Below, piece after piece: positions 37,368-45,801 of a stretch of DNA of 57,959 bases; the stretch's first letter is position 1; every line of letters begins with the position of its first letter. Position numbers and translations under genes: made by a program. Origin of the DNA: Paracoccus spongiarum. Its GTDB lineage: Bacteria > Pseudomonadota > Alphaproteobacteria > Rhodobacterales > Rhodobacteraceae. Location: positions 1 through 57,959 of the forward strand of contig NZ_JAVAMQ010000019.1 in assembly GCF_030732095.1 (NCBI RefSeq), written 5' to 3'. The notes under the pieces were generated by a model. It was not told the origin of the DNA, did not search any database, and worked only from the letters and a program-made list of their open reading frames with translations.

Positions 37368-39207
37368 CACCACGACCATCCCGACACCGATGGAATCAAA
37401 CGTTGGGAACGGCAACGTTTGCCTACTCACCCGCCGCGCGACACTCGCACCCGCCACGGCCGATCGCGACGCTCGCACCGTGGAGGTGATCTGGTCCACC
37501 GGCGCGCCCGTGCGCCGACGCGACATGGCTGGCCCCTATGTCGAACGCCTCAGCCTTGCGCCCGAGGCGGTGAACCTGTCGCGGCTGCAAGGAGCCAGCG
37601 TGCTGGATGCGCACCGCCAATCCGCCGTCCGCGATGTGCTGGGCAGCGTGCAATCCGCCAGCGTCGATGGCCAGCGCGGCACGGCACTGATCCGCTTCTC
37701 GTCGCGGCCGGAAGTGGAACCTCTCTGGCAGGACGTGCTGTCCGGGATCCTGCGCCATGTCTCGGTCGGCTACTCCGTCGAGGAATGGGCCGAGACCACA
37801 GAGAACGGCGCGCGAGTGCTGACTGCTGTGCGCTGGACACCCCACGAGATTTCCCTTGTCCCCACCCCGGCTGACCCGGGTGCCCACATCCGCATGGAGA
37901 CCCACATGACCGACACCGCCATCACCCCTTCCCCGCCCGAGGCGCAAACCCGCGCCGCGATCAACACCGAGATCCGCTCCATTGCCCGCATCGCGGGACT
38001 GGATCAGTCCTGGATCGACGGCCAGATCGACGCCGCTGCCGATGCCGACACCGCCCGCCGTGCCGCCTTCGAGGCGCTGGCGACCCGCAGCGCGCCGACG
38101 ATCCGCACGGAGCAGGTCCGCGTCGAGATGGGAGAGAGCCACGATGACCCGGCCCTTCGCGCCCGCCAGATGGGCGAGGCGCTCTACGCCCGCATCAACC
38201 CGCGCCACGACCTCAGTGAACCGGCTCGCCGCTATGCCTATGCCACCCCCGTGGACATGGCCAAGGAACTGCTGACCCTGCGGGGCGACTCAACCATGGC
38301 GCTGTCGCCCGCAAGCCTCGTGACCCGCGCGCTGCACACGACCTCGGACTTCCCCATTATCCTCGGGGACACGGTCGGGCGCTTGCTGCGCGACGCCTAC
38401 CAGGCCGCGCCCTCGGGCATCCGGCGCCTTGGCCGCCAGACCTCCGCACGGGATTTCCGGTCGGTGAACAAGATCATGCTGGGTGAGGCCCCGCTGCTGG
38501 AAAAGCTGAACGAGGCGGGCGAGATCAAGGCCGGGACCATGGTAGAGGCGCGGGAGGCCTACAAGATCGAGACCTGGGCGAAGAAGATCGGCATCACCCG
38601 GCAGGTGCTGGTGAACGACGACCTCGGCGCCTTCGCGGACCTTGCTCGCCGCATGGGCCAGGGGGCCGCCGAGACGGAGGCACGGATCCTCGTCACCCTG
38701 CTTGAGGCGAACAGCGGCAACGGCCCGACCCTGTCGGACAGCAAGGCCCTGTTCCATGTCGATCATGGCAACAAGGCCGGTGCTGGCGCGGTGATTTCCG
38801 ATGCAACCCTGTCCGCTGCTCGGCTGGCGCTGCGCACCCAAAAGGGGATCGACGGTCGCACCATCCGCGTGACGCCGAAGAACCTCCTGGTTCCGCCCGC
38901 GCTGGAAACGGTGGCCGAGAAGTGGCTCGCGACCATTGCACCTGCCACAGCCGCCGATGTGAACCCGTTCTCGGGCGCCATGTCTCTGGTGGTCGAACCC
39001 CGTCTGTCCAGCGCCACCCGCTGGTATGTCACCGCCGACCCCGGCGAGATCGACGGTCTCGAGTTCGCCTATCTCTCTGGCCATGAGGGGCCACAGGTCG
39101 AAAGCCGCTCGGGCTGGGATGTGGACGGCGTGGAAATCCGGGTGATCCTCGATTTCGGCGCAGGCTTCATCGACCACCGCGGCTGGTTCCAGAACCCCGG
39201 GGCGTAA
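37360..39207 (+). CDS. Prohead protease / major capsid protein fusion
   Basis: A 615-residue protein with two phage head domains in one chain. Residues ~20-190 have the layout of an HK97-type prohead protease (VEVIWSTGAPVRRRDM, QGASVLDAHRQSAV, SVGYSVEEW, HEISLVPTPADPG). Residues ~200-615 resemble a Mu gpT-like major capsid protein (QVRVEMGESHDDP, IGITRQVLVNDDLGAFADLA, TPKNLLVPPALE, YVTADPGEIDGLEFAYL). The protease would cleave the chain during head assembly. Fused forms occur in alphaproteobacterial prophages. It follows the portal with an 8-bp overlap. Confidence 0.88.
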   Translation: MNDTTTIPTPMESNVGNGNVCLLTRRATLAPATADRDARTVEVIWSTGAPVRRRDMAGPYVERLSLAPEAVNLSRLQGASVLDAHRQSAVRDVLGSVQSASVDGQRGTALIRFSSRPEVEPLWQDVLSGILRHVSVGYSVEEWAETTENGARVLTAVRWTPHEISLVPTPADPGAHIRMETHMTDTAITPSPPEAQTRAAINTEIRSIARIAGLDQSWIDGQIDAAADADTARRAAFEALATRSAPTIRTEQVRVEMGESHDDPALRARQMGEALYARINPRHDLSEPARRYAYATPVDMAKELLTLRGDSTMALSPASLVTRALHTTSDFPIILGDTVGRLLRDAYQAAPSGIRRLGRQTSARDFRSVNKIMLGEAPLLEKLNEAGEIKAGTMVEAREAYKIETWAKKIGITRQVLVNDDLGAFADLARRMGQGAAETEARILVTLLEANSGNGPTLSDSKALFHVDHGNKAGAGAVISDATLSAARLALRTQKGIDGRTIRVTPKNLLVPPALETVAEKWLATIAPATAADVNPFSGAMSLVVEPRLSSATRWYVTADPGEIDGLEFAYLSGHEGPQVESRSGWDVDGVEIRVILDFGAGFIDHRGWFQNPGA

Positions 39208-39208
39208 G

Positions 39209-39418
39209 ATGGCCGACCTCGCCCAACTCACCGCCTGGCGCGATGCCCTGATGGCCGCCCGCTATCAGGGCATTCGCACCGTCGAATACGACGGCAAGCG
39301 GGTGACCTACGCCACCGACGCGGAAATGGCGGCCGCGCTGGGCGACCTCAACCGACAGATCACCGGCACCACGGCACGCATCGCCGTGGTCCGCATCCAA
39401 TCCTCGAAAGGACTTTGA
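39209..39418 (+). CDS. Small head-tail joining protein (gpW-like)
   Basis: A 69-residue protein starting 1 base after the capsid gene. It resembles gpW-type joining proteins: LAQLTAWRDALMAARYQG then VRTVEYDGKRVTYAT and DLNRQI. These proteins close the portal for tail attachment. In a satellite this is a likely point of contact with a helper phage tail. Confidence 0.72.
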   Translation: MADLAQLTAWRDALMAARYQGIRTVEYDGKRVTYATDAEMAAALGDLNRQITGTTARIAVVRIQSSKGL

Positions 39419-39420
39419 CC

Positions 39421-39765
39421 ATGCAAAACTACATTCAGAAAGGCGACGTCATCACCGTGCCCGCGCCCGCAGGCGGCACCGTCTCTGGCGAGGGCGTGAT
39501 CGTCGGCAACATCTTCGGCATTGCCGCCTATGCGGCCGCCGTTGGCGATCCGCTCGAACTGGCCACCACCGGCGTCTATCAACTGCCGAAAGCCACCGCT
39601 GCGGTTCTGACGGTCGGCGCCCGCGTGGCGTGGGACAACACGGCAAAGAACATCAACGTACCGGGCGCTGGGCGCTTCCCGGTGGGGATCGCAACCGAGG
39701 CCGCCGGGAACGGCATCACCAGCGTCGCGGTGCGGCTGGATGGCGTGGGGACCGTGGCGGCGTGA
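39421..39765 (+). CDS. DUF2190-family capsid protein
   Basis: A 114-residue protein with an ATG at 39421 after aaagga. The repeated beta-rich pattern (VPAPAGGTVSGEGVIVGN, TGVYQLPKATAAVLTVGA, AGRFPVGIATEA) is typical of DUF2190 proteins, which act as decoration or head-stabilising proteins next to the major capsid gene. It is the last structural gene of the element; beyond it the strand switches and no tail gene follows. Confidence 0.82.
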   Translation: MQNYIQKGDVITVPAPAGGTVSGEGVIVGNIFGIAAYAAAVGDPLELATTGVYQLPKATAAVLTVGARVAWDNTAKNINVPGAGRFPVGIATEAAGNGITSVAVRLDGVGTVAA

Positions 39766-39771
39766 GCAATG

Positions 39772-41244
39772 TCATCCGTCAAGTTTGGTGATGCCGAGCG
39801 TGCGTTCGATTTGCTTTCGCAAGTTCGTCAGACCTCGATGATCACTGGGCGTCTTGGGAATGGTGATAGCATCCAGGCCCTCGAACAGGTCATCAGCTTC
39901 CATTCGAATGTGTTTGTTGTCGGATTTCTCCGAGTAGCCATGACGCGCCAGTAGCGACGTCAGTTCGCTCGCAATGCGTTTCGGGTCCTTTGTTGCCCTC
40001 GCCAAGTCTTGCGAAAGTTCGGCAAGAGCAGGCGACACCGGAAGCCGATCAAGAACGCGCTGCAGAATCACCTTGGACCGAGTGTCCAACCCGATCTGAT
40101 CAGCGACAACCAGCGTTGTTCTGGCAGCAAAGCGCAGTCTATCCGAAACCTCGCCGGAATAGATTTCCGGCCCGATACGCCGAATGAGGTTGTCAGCCGA
40201 GAACTCTCCCTCATCGGTTCCCACGCTATCGGCCGGCCGGGCAACAAGTGCCTGTTCGAGTTGTTTTATCCTGTCCTGCAGGTTTTCGATCTCTTCGAGG
40301 TACAGCTGCTCGCTTTCAGCCGCAGTTAGCCGCGACTTCTCGCTTGAACGCTGCGCCCGCAGGGCCTGTTCCTGCAGTTCGGTCCAATCCCACCCAAAGG
40401 AAGGCATCTGGCTCCGAAGGCTTGCTGTAGCCTCCCGAATCGTTGCTGCCAGTTCGACCCCATCCTGGATCTGCCATCCGATGAAGTACCTTCTGACAAT
40501 GCCTTGGCCCGGTGCTGACAAAGCCACGGTACCACCGTAGGCATTCCTTGCGTCAGTCTGCTCGCGAAGAGAAAACGAGAAGGCACGGTCTGGTTCGACA
40601 ACAACGTGTGCAATGCCGCCCAGATCATAGGCCAGCTTCTCGATCTCAGTTTGATTCAGCACCCACGTCGACTTGCCGGTCGCGGACACGTATACCACGG
40701 GAAGCCACTTAGTGGCATCACCCACGGTCACCGACCTGGCAGTGGTGAGGCCCTCGCCATCATTCTTCAGCCATATGGCGGCATCCGACACCGCGAGCTG
40801 GCGGTCCTGGCCTCCCCAGCCGTTCTTGATAAGAGCCTTGATGAGGTAGGGTTTTCTCGGAGTTTCCAGTTTCGCGCCAGCAGTAGTCGCGATGCACTGG
40901 GTGCGAAGACGAACAAGATCCTGTCCACCCTCTGCCGCCCCGCGCCGCAGAACACATTCGGTACGCCACACCCGTCCCAGGTCGTCAGGCAAGTCATGTC
41001 GCGCGCCAATCGCGGACCAGCCGTCAGCGGTTTGAAGCTCCCGCATCCGGAGTTCTTCGCCGGTAGCCGATCGCACGTGAACATTCGCACCATCCAGTTC
41101 CGCCTCTGAAGCGCTTGAAAGGACGGTCTGATGCTTCATACCACGCAACCAGCCGACTACTTCGGAGACGAAGGCGGCACGGTTGGGGCTGGCTCGGACG
41201 GGAAATTCTGTTGAAAATGGGAGCATTCCTGAAAGATCAGGCAT
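39772..41244 (-). CDS. Unknown 490-aa cargo protein
   Basis: A 490-residue protein I do not recognise. The first 280 residues are a mixed alpha/beta region with several tryptophans and a YFIGWQIQDG segment. A coiled coil follows at about residues 300-340 (SRLTAAESEQLYLEEIENLQ and on). A helical C-terminal domain has DLARATKDPKRIASELTSLL. There is no membrane segment and no nucleotide-binding motif I can find. It lies at the right end of the satellite, convergent with the capsid module, in lower-GC DNA. That is a common position for anti-phage cargo in satellites, so a defence role is plausible, but unproved. Confidence 0.7.
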   Translation of the reverse strand: MPDLSGMLPFSTEFPVRASPNRAAFVSEVVGWLRGMKHQTVLSSASEAELDGANVHVRSATGEELRMRELQTADGWSAIGARHDLPDDLGRVWRTECVLRRGAAEGGQDLVRLRTQCIATTAGAKLETPRKPYLIKALIKNGWGGQDRQLAVSDAAIWLKNDGEGLTTARSVTVGDATKWLPVVYVSATGKSTWVLNQTEIEKLAYDLGGIAHVVVEPDRAFSFSLREQTDARNAYGGTVALSAPGQGIVRRYFIGWQIQDGVELAATIREATASLRSQMPSFGWDWTELQEQALRAQRSSEKSRLTAAESEQLYLEEIENLQDRIKQLEQALVARPADSVGTDEGEFSADNLIRRIGPEIYSGEVSDRLRFAARTTLVVADQIGLDTRSKVILQRVLDRLPVSPALAELSQDLARATKDPKRIASELTSLLARHGYSEKSDNKHIRMEADDLFEGLDAITIPKTPSDHRGLTNLRKQIERTLGITKLDG

Positions 41245-41338
41245 CCTCTTTGCGGCGTCAACGGAGAATTAGTCACCGCTCGTGGTTGGTGTTGCGGACG
41301 CAGGCTGGCTCATGGCTTCAAGCCAGACACCGGTCCTC

Positions 41339-41533
41339 TTAGGACGCCATGTCGGTGATCTCGCGGAGCTTCTCGAGGTAGTGCTTCAATGTGCCGACAT
41401 GGCCCCAGTTTACCTCATCCGGGTCGTAGCCGAAGTGGTCGGCGCTGTGAGCCAGCAGCCGAGCCAGCAGGACGTCGATCTCGATCTTGGCGGCGATGAA
41501 GGCGTCCAGCGCTGCATCATTGGTCTTGGGCAT
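41339..41533 (-). CDS. Small conserved-looking protein, 64 aa
   Basis: A 64-residue acidic protein (begins MPKTNDAALDAFIAAKIEID). I chose the ATG at 41533 over an in-frame start at 41743 because the upstream part of the longer reading has no coding character and overlaps a terminator. The composition and helical pattern suggest a small soluble protein. It sits between the 490-aa gene and the right att repeat. No function can be assigned. Confidence 0.58.
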   Translation of the reverse strand: MPKTNDAALDAFIAAKIEIDVLLARLLAHSADHFGYDPDEVNWGHVGTLKHYLEKLREITDMAS

Positions 41534-41725
41534 GAGGGTCCCCGAGTTGGTTGCGAGGACATGACGGCTCTGGTCTGCCTTTGGGTCAAGCTCAATCGGA
41601 CACGGAACGTCCCACGAACATCCTGCCGATCCCGTGTCGCATGGGTGTTGCACGGAGGAATCGGGAGTGATCGTAAGGGTTTGGAATCTTTGGGGAATGT
41701 GTTGTTCTGTGTTGCAACGCAAAAA

Positions 41726-41741
41726 GCGCCCCTCGGGGCGC
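41726..41741 (-). terminator. Rho-independent terminator near the right att site
   Basis: GCGCCCC and GGGGCGC pair around a 2-base loop; on the minus strand a run of five T follows (complement of aaaaa at 41721-41725). It lies downstream of the tRNA-Met 3' segment on the minus strand, the usual place for a tRNA terminator. Confidence 0.75.
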
Positions 41742-41777
41742 ATTGTTTCGGCCTAAGCCTTTGATATTTTGTAGGAA

Positions 41778-41826
41778 TTTTTGGTTGCGGGGACAGGATT
41801 TGAACCTGCGACCTTCAGGTTATGAG
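41778..41826 (-). repeat. Right attachment-site repeat (tRNA-Met 3' half)
   Basis: The direct partner of 24968-25016, 47 of 49 bases identical, again a tRNA-Met 3' half on the minus strand with its CCA end. If the element were simply integrated in a chromosomal tRNA, the tRNA 5' half should follow at higher coordinates, but 41827-41900 does not form one: there is no TGCGGGG acceptor strand or D arm. Confidence 0.85.
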
Positions 41827-42162
41827 CCGATCAGAGCGGAAATCTCGAAACCTAATGAATTCAACACCTTACGCGAAAACCGTTTGATTTCTCGAGATTT
41901 CCTTTCCGACATCCGACCGCATCAAGCGGCTTTGGACGACAAAACCTGCACGAAAACTGCTGTCAAGGGTTGAGGTGGCGTTGAGGTACGCGATTAGCCT
42001 ACCATCGAGTTTGCGAGGCAAAATCCTACCAAATGACTGGCTCGCATTTCTTTTTGGCGGAACGGTCGCATTCTCCAAGTGACGATCACGCCTGGCCTTC
42101 GGCCAAAGGCCAAATCTCATTTCTGGGCCTCCGGCCTGCCGTTCATGCGTTGCAAGGGAATG
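41827..42162. other. Intergenic region right of the satellite
   Basis: No gene is seen between the right att repeat and the transporter gene. An 11-bp inverted repeat (GGAAATCTCGA at 41838-41848; its complement at 41892-41902) lies just outside the att repeat and might bind an integrase or excisionase. The region may be a remnant of another integration. Confidence 0.4.
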
Positions 42163-42190
42163 TGGGCCGTGAGGTTCACCTCACGGCCCA
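42163..42190 (-). terminator. Terminator-like hairpin after the transporter gene
   Basis: A perfect 13-bp stem (42163-42175 with 42178-42190) around a 2-base loop, starting TGGGCCGTGAGG. It lies 30 bp past the stop of the minus-strand transporter. No T run follows, so it may act as an mRNA 3' end hairpin. Confidence 0.6.
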
Positions 42191-42219
42191 GCAAAGATTG
42201 ATGAAGGGTCTGCCCTGTT

Positions 42220-43485
42220 CTACGGGAAGAACGGGAACAGGATCGGCAGCAGGATCATGGCGACCACTGTAGAGACCACGATCAACGGCAGACCAGCCTT
42301 TGTGTAATCCATGAATGTGTATTTGCCCGGGCCCAATACCATCACATTCGCGGGCATGCCGATGGGCGTGGCATAGGCCAGCGAGCCGCCGATCACCGTT
42401 GCCATCAGAACGGCGCGCGGATCGGCGCCGATCTGGGTCGAGATCGACAGGCTGATCGGCACCAGAAGCGCGGTCGTCGCGGTGTTCGACATGAAGTTTG
42501 TCATGACCACCGCCAAGAGGAAAATGACCAGCAGGAAGACGAACATCGGAGTCTCAGGCCCGGTCATGCCCAGCACAGTTTCGGCGATGATTTGCCCGGC
42601 GCCGGTCTTTTCCATCGCGGTCGCCAGCGACAGGATGCCGCCGAACAGGATGATCGTCTTGGCGTCGATGGAGCGATAGGCCTCATCCTCGCTGATGACG
42701 CCCAGAAGGATCAGCGCAATGGCCCCAATGGCGCCGCTGATATGCAGGCGGATGCCAATCTGCTTTTCAAACACCATGGCGAGGATGGTCAGAACCAGAA
42801 CGATCAGCGATGCGTTCTTCTTCCACTGCGGGACTGAGGGGCTGGTCAAGTTCAGGCTGTCCGCCGCCATCTCTTCGGTCTTGTGATCGGGCAGCAGCCG
42901 AAAGCCCACGGTGGCAATGAACAGGATGCCGACCAGCAGGATCGGAAGGCCTACAAGCGCATATTCGAAGAAGCCGAAACTGAGCCCCTGTTCCTGCAAC
43001 GCAGCCTGGGCGATCATGTTGCCCGGTGCGCCGATCAGGCTGAGATTGCCGCCCATCGCGGCCGCAAAGACAATCGGCATCAGCAGGCGGGAGCGCGCGA
43101 AGCCCGATTTCGCGGCAATCCCGATCACGACCGGGATCAGCACCGCAGCCGTGCCAGTATTCGACAGAACACCCGACATCAGCCCGGTGATCAGCATGAT
43201 CGCGACAACCAACTGCCGTTCGGTCCGGGCAAAGCGCGTGACCAGCCCGCCGATCTCGGCCGCCATGCCGGTCTGGAACAGCGCACCGCCAATGATGAAC
43301 ATGTCGACGAACAGGATGACATTGCTGTTAACGAAGCCGTCGAACGCCTCGCCCGCGTCCAGCACGCCGGTCAGGACAAGGCTGACGCAGACGATCATGG
43401 CCGTAACGGCCAGCGGCACTCGCTCCCACACGAACATGACAATCGCAAAGAGCAGTAATAGAAGCGTAATGTTTGCAGGGTCCAT
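42220..43485 (-). CDS. DASS/SLC13-type anion transporter, probable tartrate uptake
   Basis: A 421-residue inner-membrane transporter with about ten to twelve hydrophobic segments. It carries the two signature SNT motifs of the divalent anion/sodium symporter family: SNTGTAAVLIP (108-118) and SNTATTALLVP (333-343). The family moves dicarboxylates, and the E. coli tartrate/succinate antiporter TtdT belongs to it. The gene is preceded by a strong ribosome-binding site (ggaggaaacc). It lies next to a LysR regulator and a tartrate dehydrogenase operon, so tartrate or a related hydroxy-dicarboxylate is the likely substrate. Confidence 0.85.
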   Translation of the reverse strand: MDPANITLLLLLFAIVMFVWERVPLAVTAMIVCVSLVLTGVLDAGEAFDGFVNSNVILFVDMFIIGGALFQTGMAAEIGGLVTRFARTERQLVVAIMLITGLMSGVLSNTGTAAVLIPVVIGIAAKSGFARSRLLMPIVFAAAMGGNLSLIGAPGNMIAQAALQEQGLSFGFFEYALVGLPILLVGILFIATVGFRLLPDHKTEEMAADSLNLTSPSVPQWKKNASLIVLVLTILAMVFEKQIGIRLHISGAIGAIALILLGVISEDEAYRSIDAKTIILFGGILSLATAMEKTGAGQIIAETVLGMTGPETPMFVFLLVIFLLAVVMTNFMSNTATTALLVPISLSISTQIGADPRAVLMATVIGGSLAYATPIGMPANVMVLGPGKYTFMDYTKAGLPLIVVSTVVAMILLPILFPFFP

Positions 43486-43619
43486 GGTTTCCTCCCAGAT
43501 TTCCGGTTCTGGCCCTGCGGAAGGGCACAGATCGGAACCGGAATACGCGGGAGATGACCGGCAATAAATTTGCCAGGAATTATATTAAATTTCGTGATAA
43601 TAATCGGCGATTATTGGTG
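43486..43619 (-). promoter_or_regulatory. AT-rich region upstream of the transporter
   Basis: This 134-bp gap between the LysR gene and the transporter is AT-rich, unlike its surroundings. It holds a 17-bp inverted repeat AATAATC-ggc-GATTATT at 43599-43615 and is a reasonable site for the transporter promoter and a regulator-binding site. Confidence 0.5.
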
Positions 43620-44534
43620 TCACGCGCTCGCTTCGATCGCCTGCAGGTTTTCGTCCAGCACTGCCAGTAGCGCGTCACGCTGGTCGTCACGGGTACCACG
43701 CGCCCAGGCGGCGGCGAGGATCAGCTTGCCACGCGTGGTGCCCTCGGGCAGCACCAAGGGCACGAAGCTGACGCCCGGAATCGCGATGCGGGATGCCCAA
43801 CGCGGCACGATGGCAAGCCCCGTGCCGGTCGCCACCAGGTTGACGATGGTGTGCTTTTCCTCGGCGATCTGCGCTATTCTTACCGTCAGCCCTGCATCGG
43901 TGAACAGCTTTATGGTCAGATCATGCGAATGTGGACGCGAGCGGCGGTCGGGGACGATCAGCGGCTCATCCGCGATATCCTGCACCTTCAGTTCGGCGCG
44001 ATCAGCCAGGGCATGACCTTCGGGCAATGCGACTACGGCAGTCTCAAAGAACAATGTCTGGAAGTGGATCTTGGGATCGCGGATATCGGGCGGGCGACAA
44101 AAGGCGATATCGAGACTGCCGCTAAGAATGCGCGGCAAAAGATGGATGGTCTTCTGCTCGACCAGCTGCACCTCGATCTCGGGGCGCTGCGCGCGCAGAA
44201 GCTGCAAGAGCTGCGGCATCAGCCCGGCCGCCGCACTGTCGATGGCGCCGACCTTCAGCACCGCGGTCTCGCTGCGCCTGACCGCGCGGATGCGCTGATC
44301 GAACAGATCGGCCTGCGCGACAAGTGCACGGGCGTCGTCAAGGATCGCCGTGCCAGCCTCGGTCAGCGCGACATTGCGAGTGGTGCGCAGAAACAGCCGC
44401 GTCTCGAAACGGTCTTCCAAGAGCCGGATCTGCCGACTCAGCGAGGCAGGTAGCATGTCTATCGCCTGCGCCGCGCGACCGAAATGCAACTCCTCGGCCA
44501 CCGCCAGGAAACACCTGATCTGTTGAATATCCAT
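43620..44534 (-). CDS. LysR-family regulator, probable TtuA-type
   Basis: A 304-residue LysR protein. The N-terminal winged helix-turn-helix is typical (IRCFLAVAEELHFGRAAQAI, LSRQIRLLEDRF, LFLRTTRNVALTEAG), followed by a two-lobed effector-binding domain. I chose the ATG at 44534 because gaggag lies before it; an upstream start at 44552 adds six residues. It is divergent from the tartrate dehydrogenase operon and is followed on the same strand by the transporter gene. By family it would activate these genes in response to tartrate or an intermediate. Confidence 0.85.
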   Translation of the reverse strand: MDIQQIRCFLAVAEELHFGRAAQAIDMLPASLSRQIRLLEDRFETRLFLRTTRNVALTEAGTAILDDARALVAQADLFDQRIRAVRRSETAVLKVGAIDSAAAGLMPQLLQLLRAQRPEIEVQLVEQKTIHLLPRILSGSLDIAFCRPPDIRDPKIHFQTLFFETAVVALPEGHALADRAELKVQDIADEPLIVPDRRSRPHSHDLTIKLFTDAGLTVRIAQIAEEKHTIVNLVATGTGLAIVPRWASRIAIPGVSFVPLVLPEGTTRGKLILAAAWARGTRDDQRDALLAVLDENLQAIEASA

Positions 44535-44719
44535 GATCTCCTCCGCGATCATATTATTGCATTTCTGTATATAATTCTACGCAAATTGAGGGATCGTCTC
44601 GCCTGGCGCAAGTTCGTCCTGTGATCGCCGCAGGGCGTCGCAAGGGAGGAGATACGAGGGGCATTCACGGCCCGCCCGGCGACGCATTCGGCCCCATTAA
44701 CCGAATGAGGAGAAAGCCC
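44535..44719. promoter_or_regulatory. Divergent LysR / ttu-operon control region
   Basis: This gap of ~185 bp separates the LysR gene from tartrate dehydrogenase. It holds an AT-rich inverted pair attat/ataat (44553-44557 and 44571-44575) that could be a LysR binding site of the T-N11-A type. The usual placement of such sites in divergent LysR loci supports the call. Confidence 0.5.
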
Positions 44720-45793
44720 ATGAAAACCTACAAAATCGCCTCGATCCCCGCCGATGGTATCGGCCCGGAAGTCATCGCCGCAGGGTTGCAGGCGCTGGAG
44801 GCTCTGGCGCGCCGCGACGGCAGCTTCCAGTTTGACGTGACCGAGTTCGACTGGAGCTCGGATCGCTACAAGAAAACCGGTGCGCTGATGCCCGAGGACG
44901 GGCCCGAGCAATTGAAAGCCTTTGACGCCATCTTCTTTGGCGCGGTCGGCGCGCCCGATGTGCCCGATCACGTGACGCTGTGGGGGCTGCGCCTGCCGAT
45001 CTGCCAAGGCTTCGACCAATACGCCAATGTGCGCCCGACCAAGATCCTGCCGGGCATCAAGTCGCCGCTGGAGGGCGTTGGCCCCGGCGATCTGGACTGG
45101 GTGATCGTGCGCGAAAACTCCGAGGGCGAATATTCCGGCCATGGCGGCCGCGCCCATAAAGGGCTGCCCGAAGAGGTTGGCACCGAGGTTTCGATCTTCA
45201 CCCGCGCCGGCGTCACGCGGATCATGCGCTATGCCTTCAAACTGGCGCAATCGCGGCCGCGCAAGTTCCTGACGGTGGTGACGAAATCCAACGCGCAGCG
45301 GCATGGCATGGTCATGTGGGACGAAATCGCCGCCGAGGTGTCGAAGGAATTCCCGGATGTGACCTGGGACAAGATGCTGGTCGATGCGATGACCGTGCGC
45401 ATGGTCAAGAACCCGCAAAGCCTCGACACCATCGTCGCCACCAACCTGCATGCCGACATTCTGTCCGATCTGGCCGGCGCGCTGGCAGGCAGCCTTGGCG
45501 TCGCGCCGACCGGCAATATCGACCCGGAAAAGCGATTTCCGTCGATGTTTGAGCCGATTCACGGCTCGGCCTTCGACATCACAGGCAAGGGGATCGCGAA
45601 CCCGGTCGCGACCTTCTGGACCGCCGCGCAGATGCTGGAACATCTGGGCGAGCCCGCCGCCGCCGACCGGCTGATGCGCGCGGTTGAAAAGGTCTGCGCC
45701 GATGGTGTGCTGACCCCGGATGTCGGCGGCAGCGCCAATACGCAACAGGTCACGGATGCCGTCGTCGAGGCGATCCGCGGCGAGAACATCTGA
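44720..45793 (+). CDS. ttuC: Tartrate dehydrogenase / decarboxylase
   Basis: A 357-residue NAD-dependent beta-decarboxylating dehydrogenase of the isopropylmalate/isocitrate family. Seen motifs include GDGIGPEV-like IPADGIGPEVI at the N-terminus, WVIVRENSEGEYSGHGGR, TKSNAQRHGMVMWDE, NLHADILSDLAGALAGSLG and MFEPIHGSAFDITGKG. The ENSEGEYSGHGGR form and the length favour the tartrate/D-malate branch over LeuB. It would oxidise and decarboxylate tartrate to D-glycerate. The ATG at 44720 follows gaggaga. Glycerate kinase and pyruvate kinase genes follow directly, in the order of the Agrobacterium ttu genes. Confidence 0.88.
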   Translation: MKTYKIASIPADGIGPEVIAAGLQALEALARRDGSFQFDVTEFDWSSDRYKKTGALMPEDGPEQLKAFDAIFFGAVGAPDVPDHVTLWGLRLPICQGFDQYANVRPTKILPGIKSPLEGVGPGDLDWVIVRENSEGEYSGHGGRAHKGLPEEVGTEVSIFTRAGVTRIMRYAFKLAQSRPRKFLTVVTKSNAQRHGMVMWDEIAAEVSKEFPDVTWDKMLVDAMTVRMVKNPQSLDTIVATNLHADILSDLAGALAGSLGVAPTGNIDPEKRFPSMFEPIHGSAFDITGKGIANPVATFWTAAQMLEHLGEPAAADRLMRAVEKVCADGVLTPDVGGSANTQQVTDAVVEAIRGENI

Positions 45794-45801
45794 GGTCCGC
45801 C

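Larger units (their letters stand above)
24968..41826. mobile_element. Phage satellite, cf-PICI-like, ~16.8 kb
   Basis: A discrete element bounded by the 49-bp direct repeats. In order it holds: a secreted or membrane protein, tyrosine integrase, a regulator, a small AlpA-like protein, P4-type primase-helicase, a TGACGCA repeat cluster, small and large terminase, a methyltransferase with two nuclease-like genes, portal, a protease/capsid fusion, a head-joining protein, a DUF2190 protein, a 490-aa unknown cargo gene and a 64-aa protein. Tail, tape-measure, baseplate, holin and endolysin genes are absent and none of the genes looks broken. Capsid-forming PICIs are known to make and fill their own capsids and borrow tails from a helper phage; this element fits that plan. 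Confidence 0.78.

Noticed and set aside
41778..41900. Intact tRNA-Met at the right att site
   Set aside because: Only the 3' half is present; there is no acceptor partner strand or D arm in the bases that should form the 5' half.
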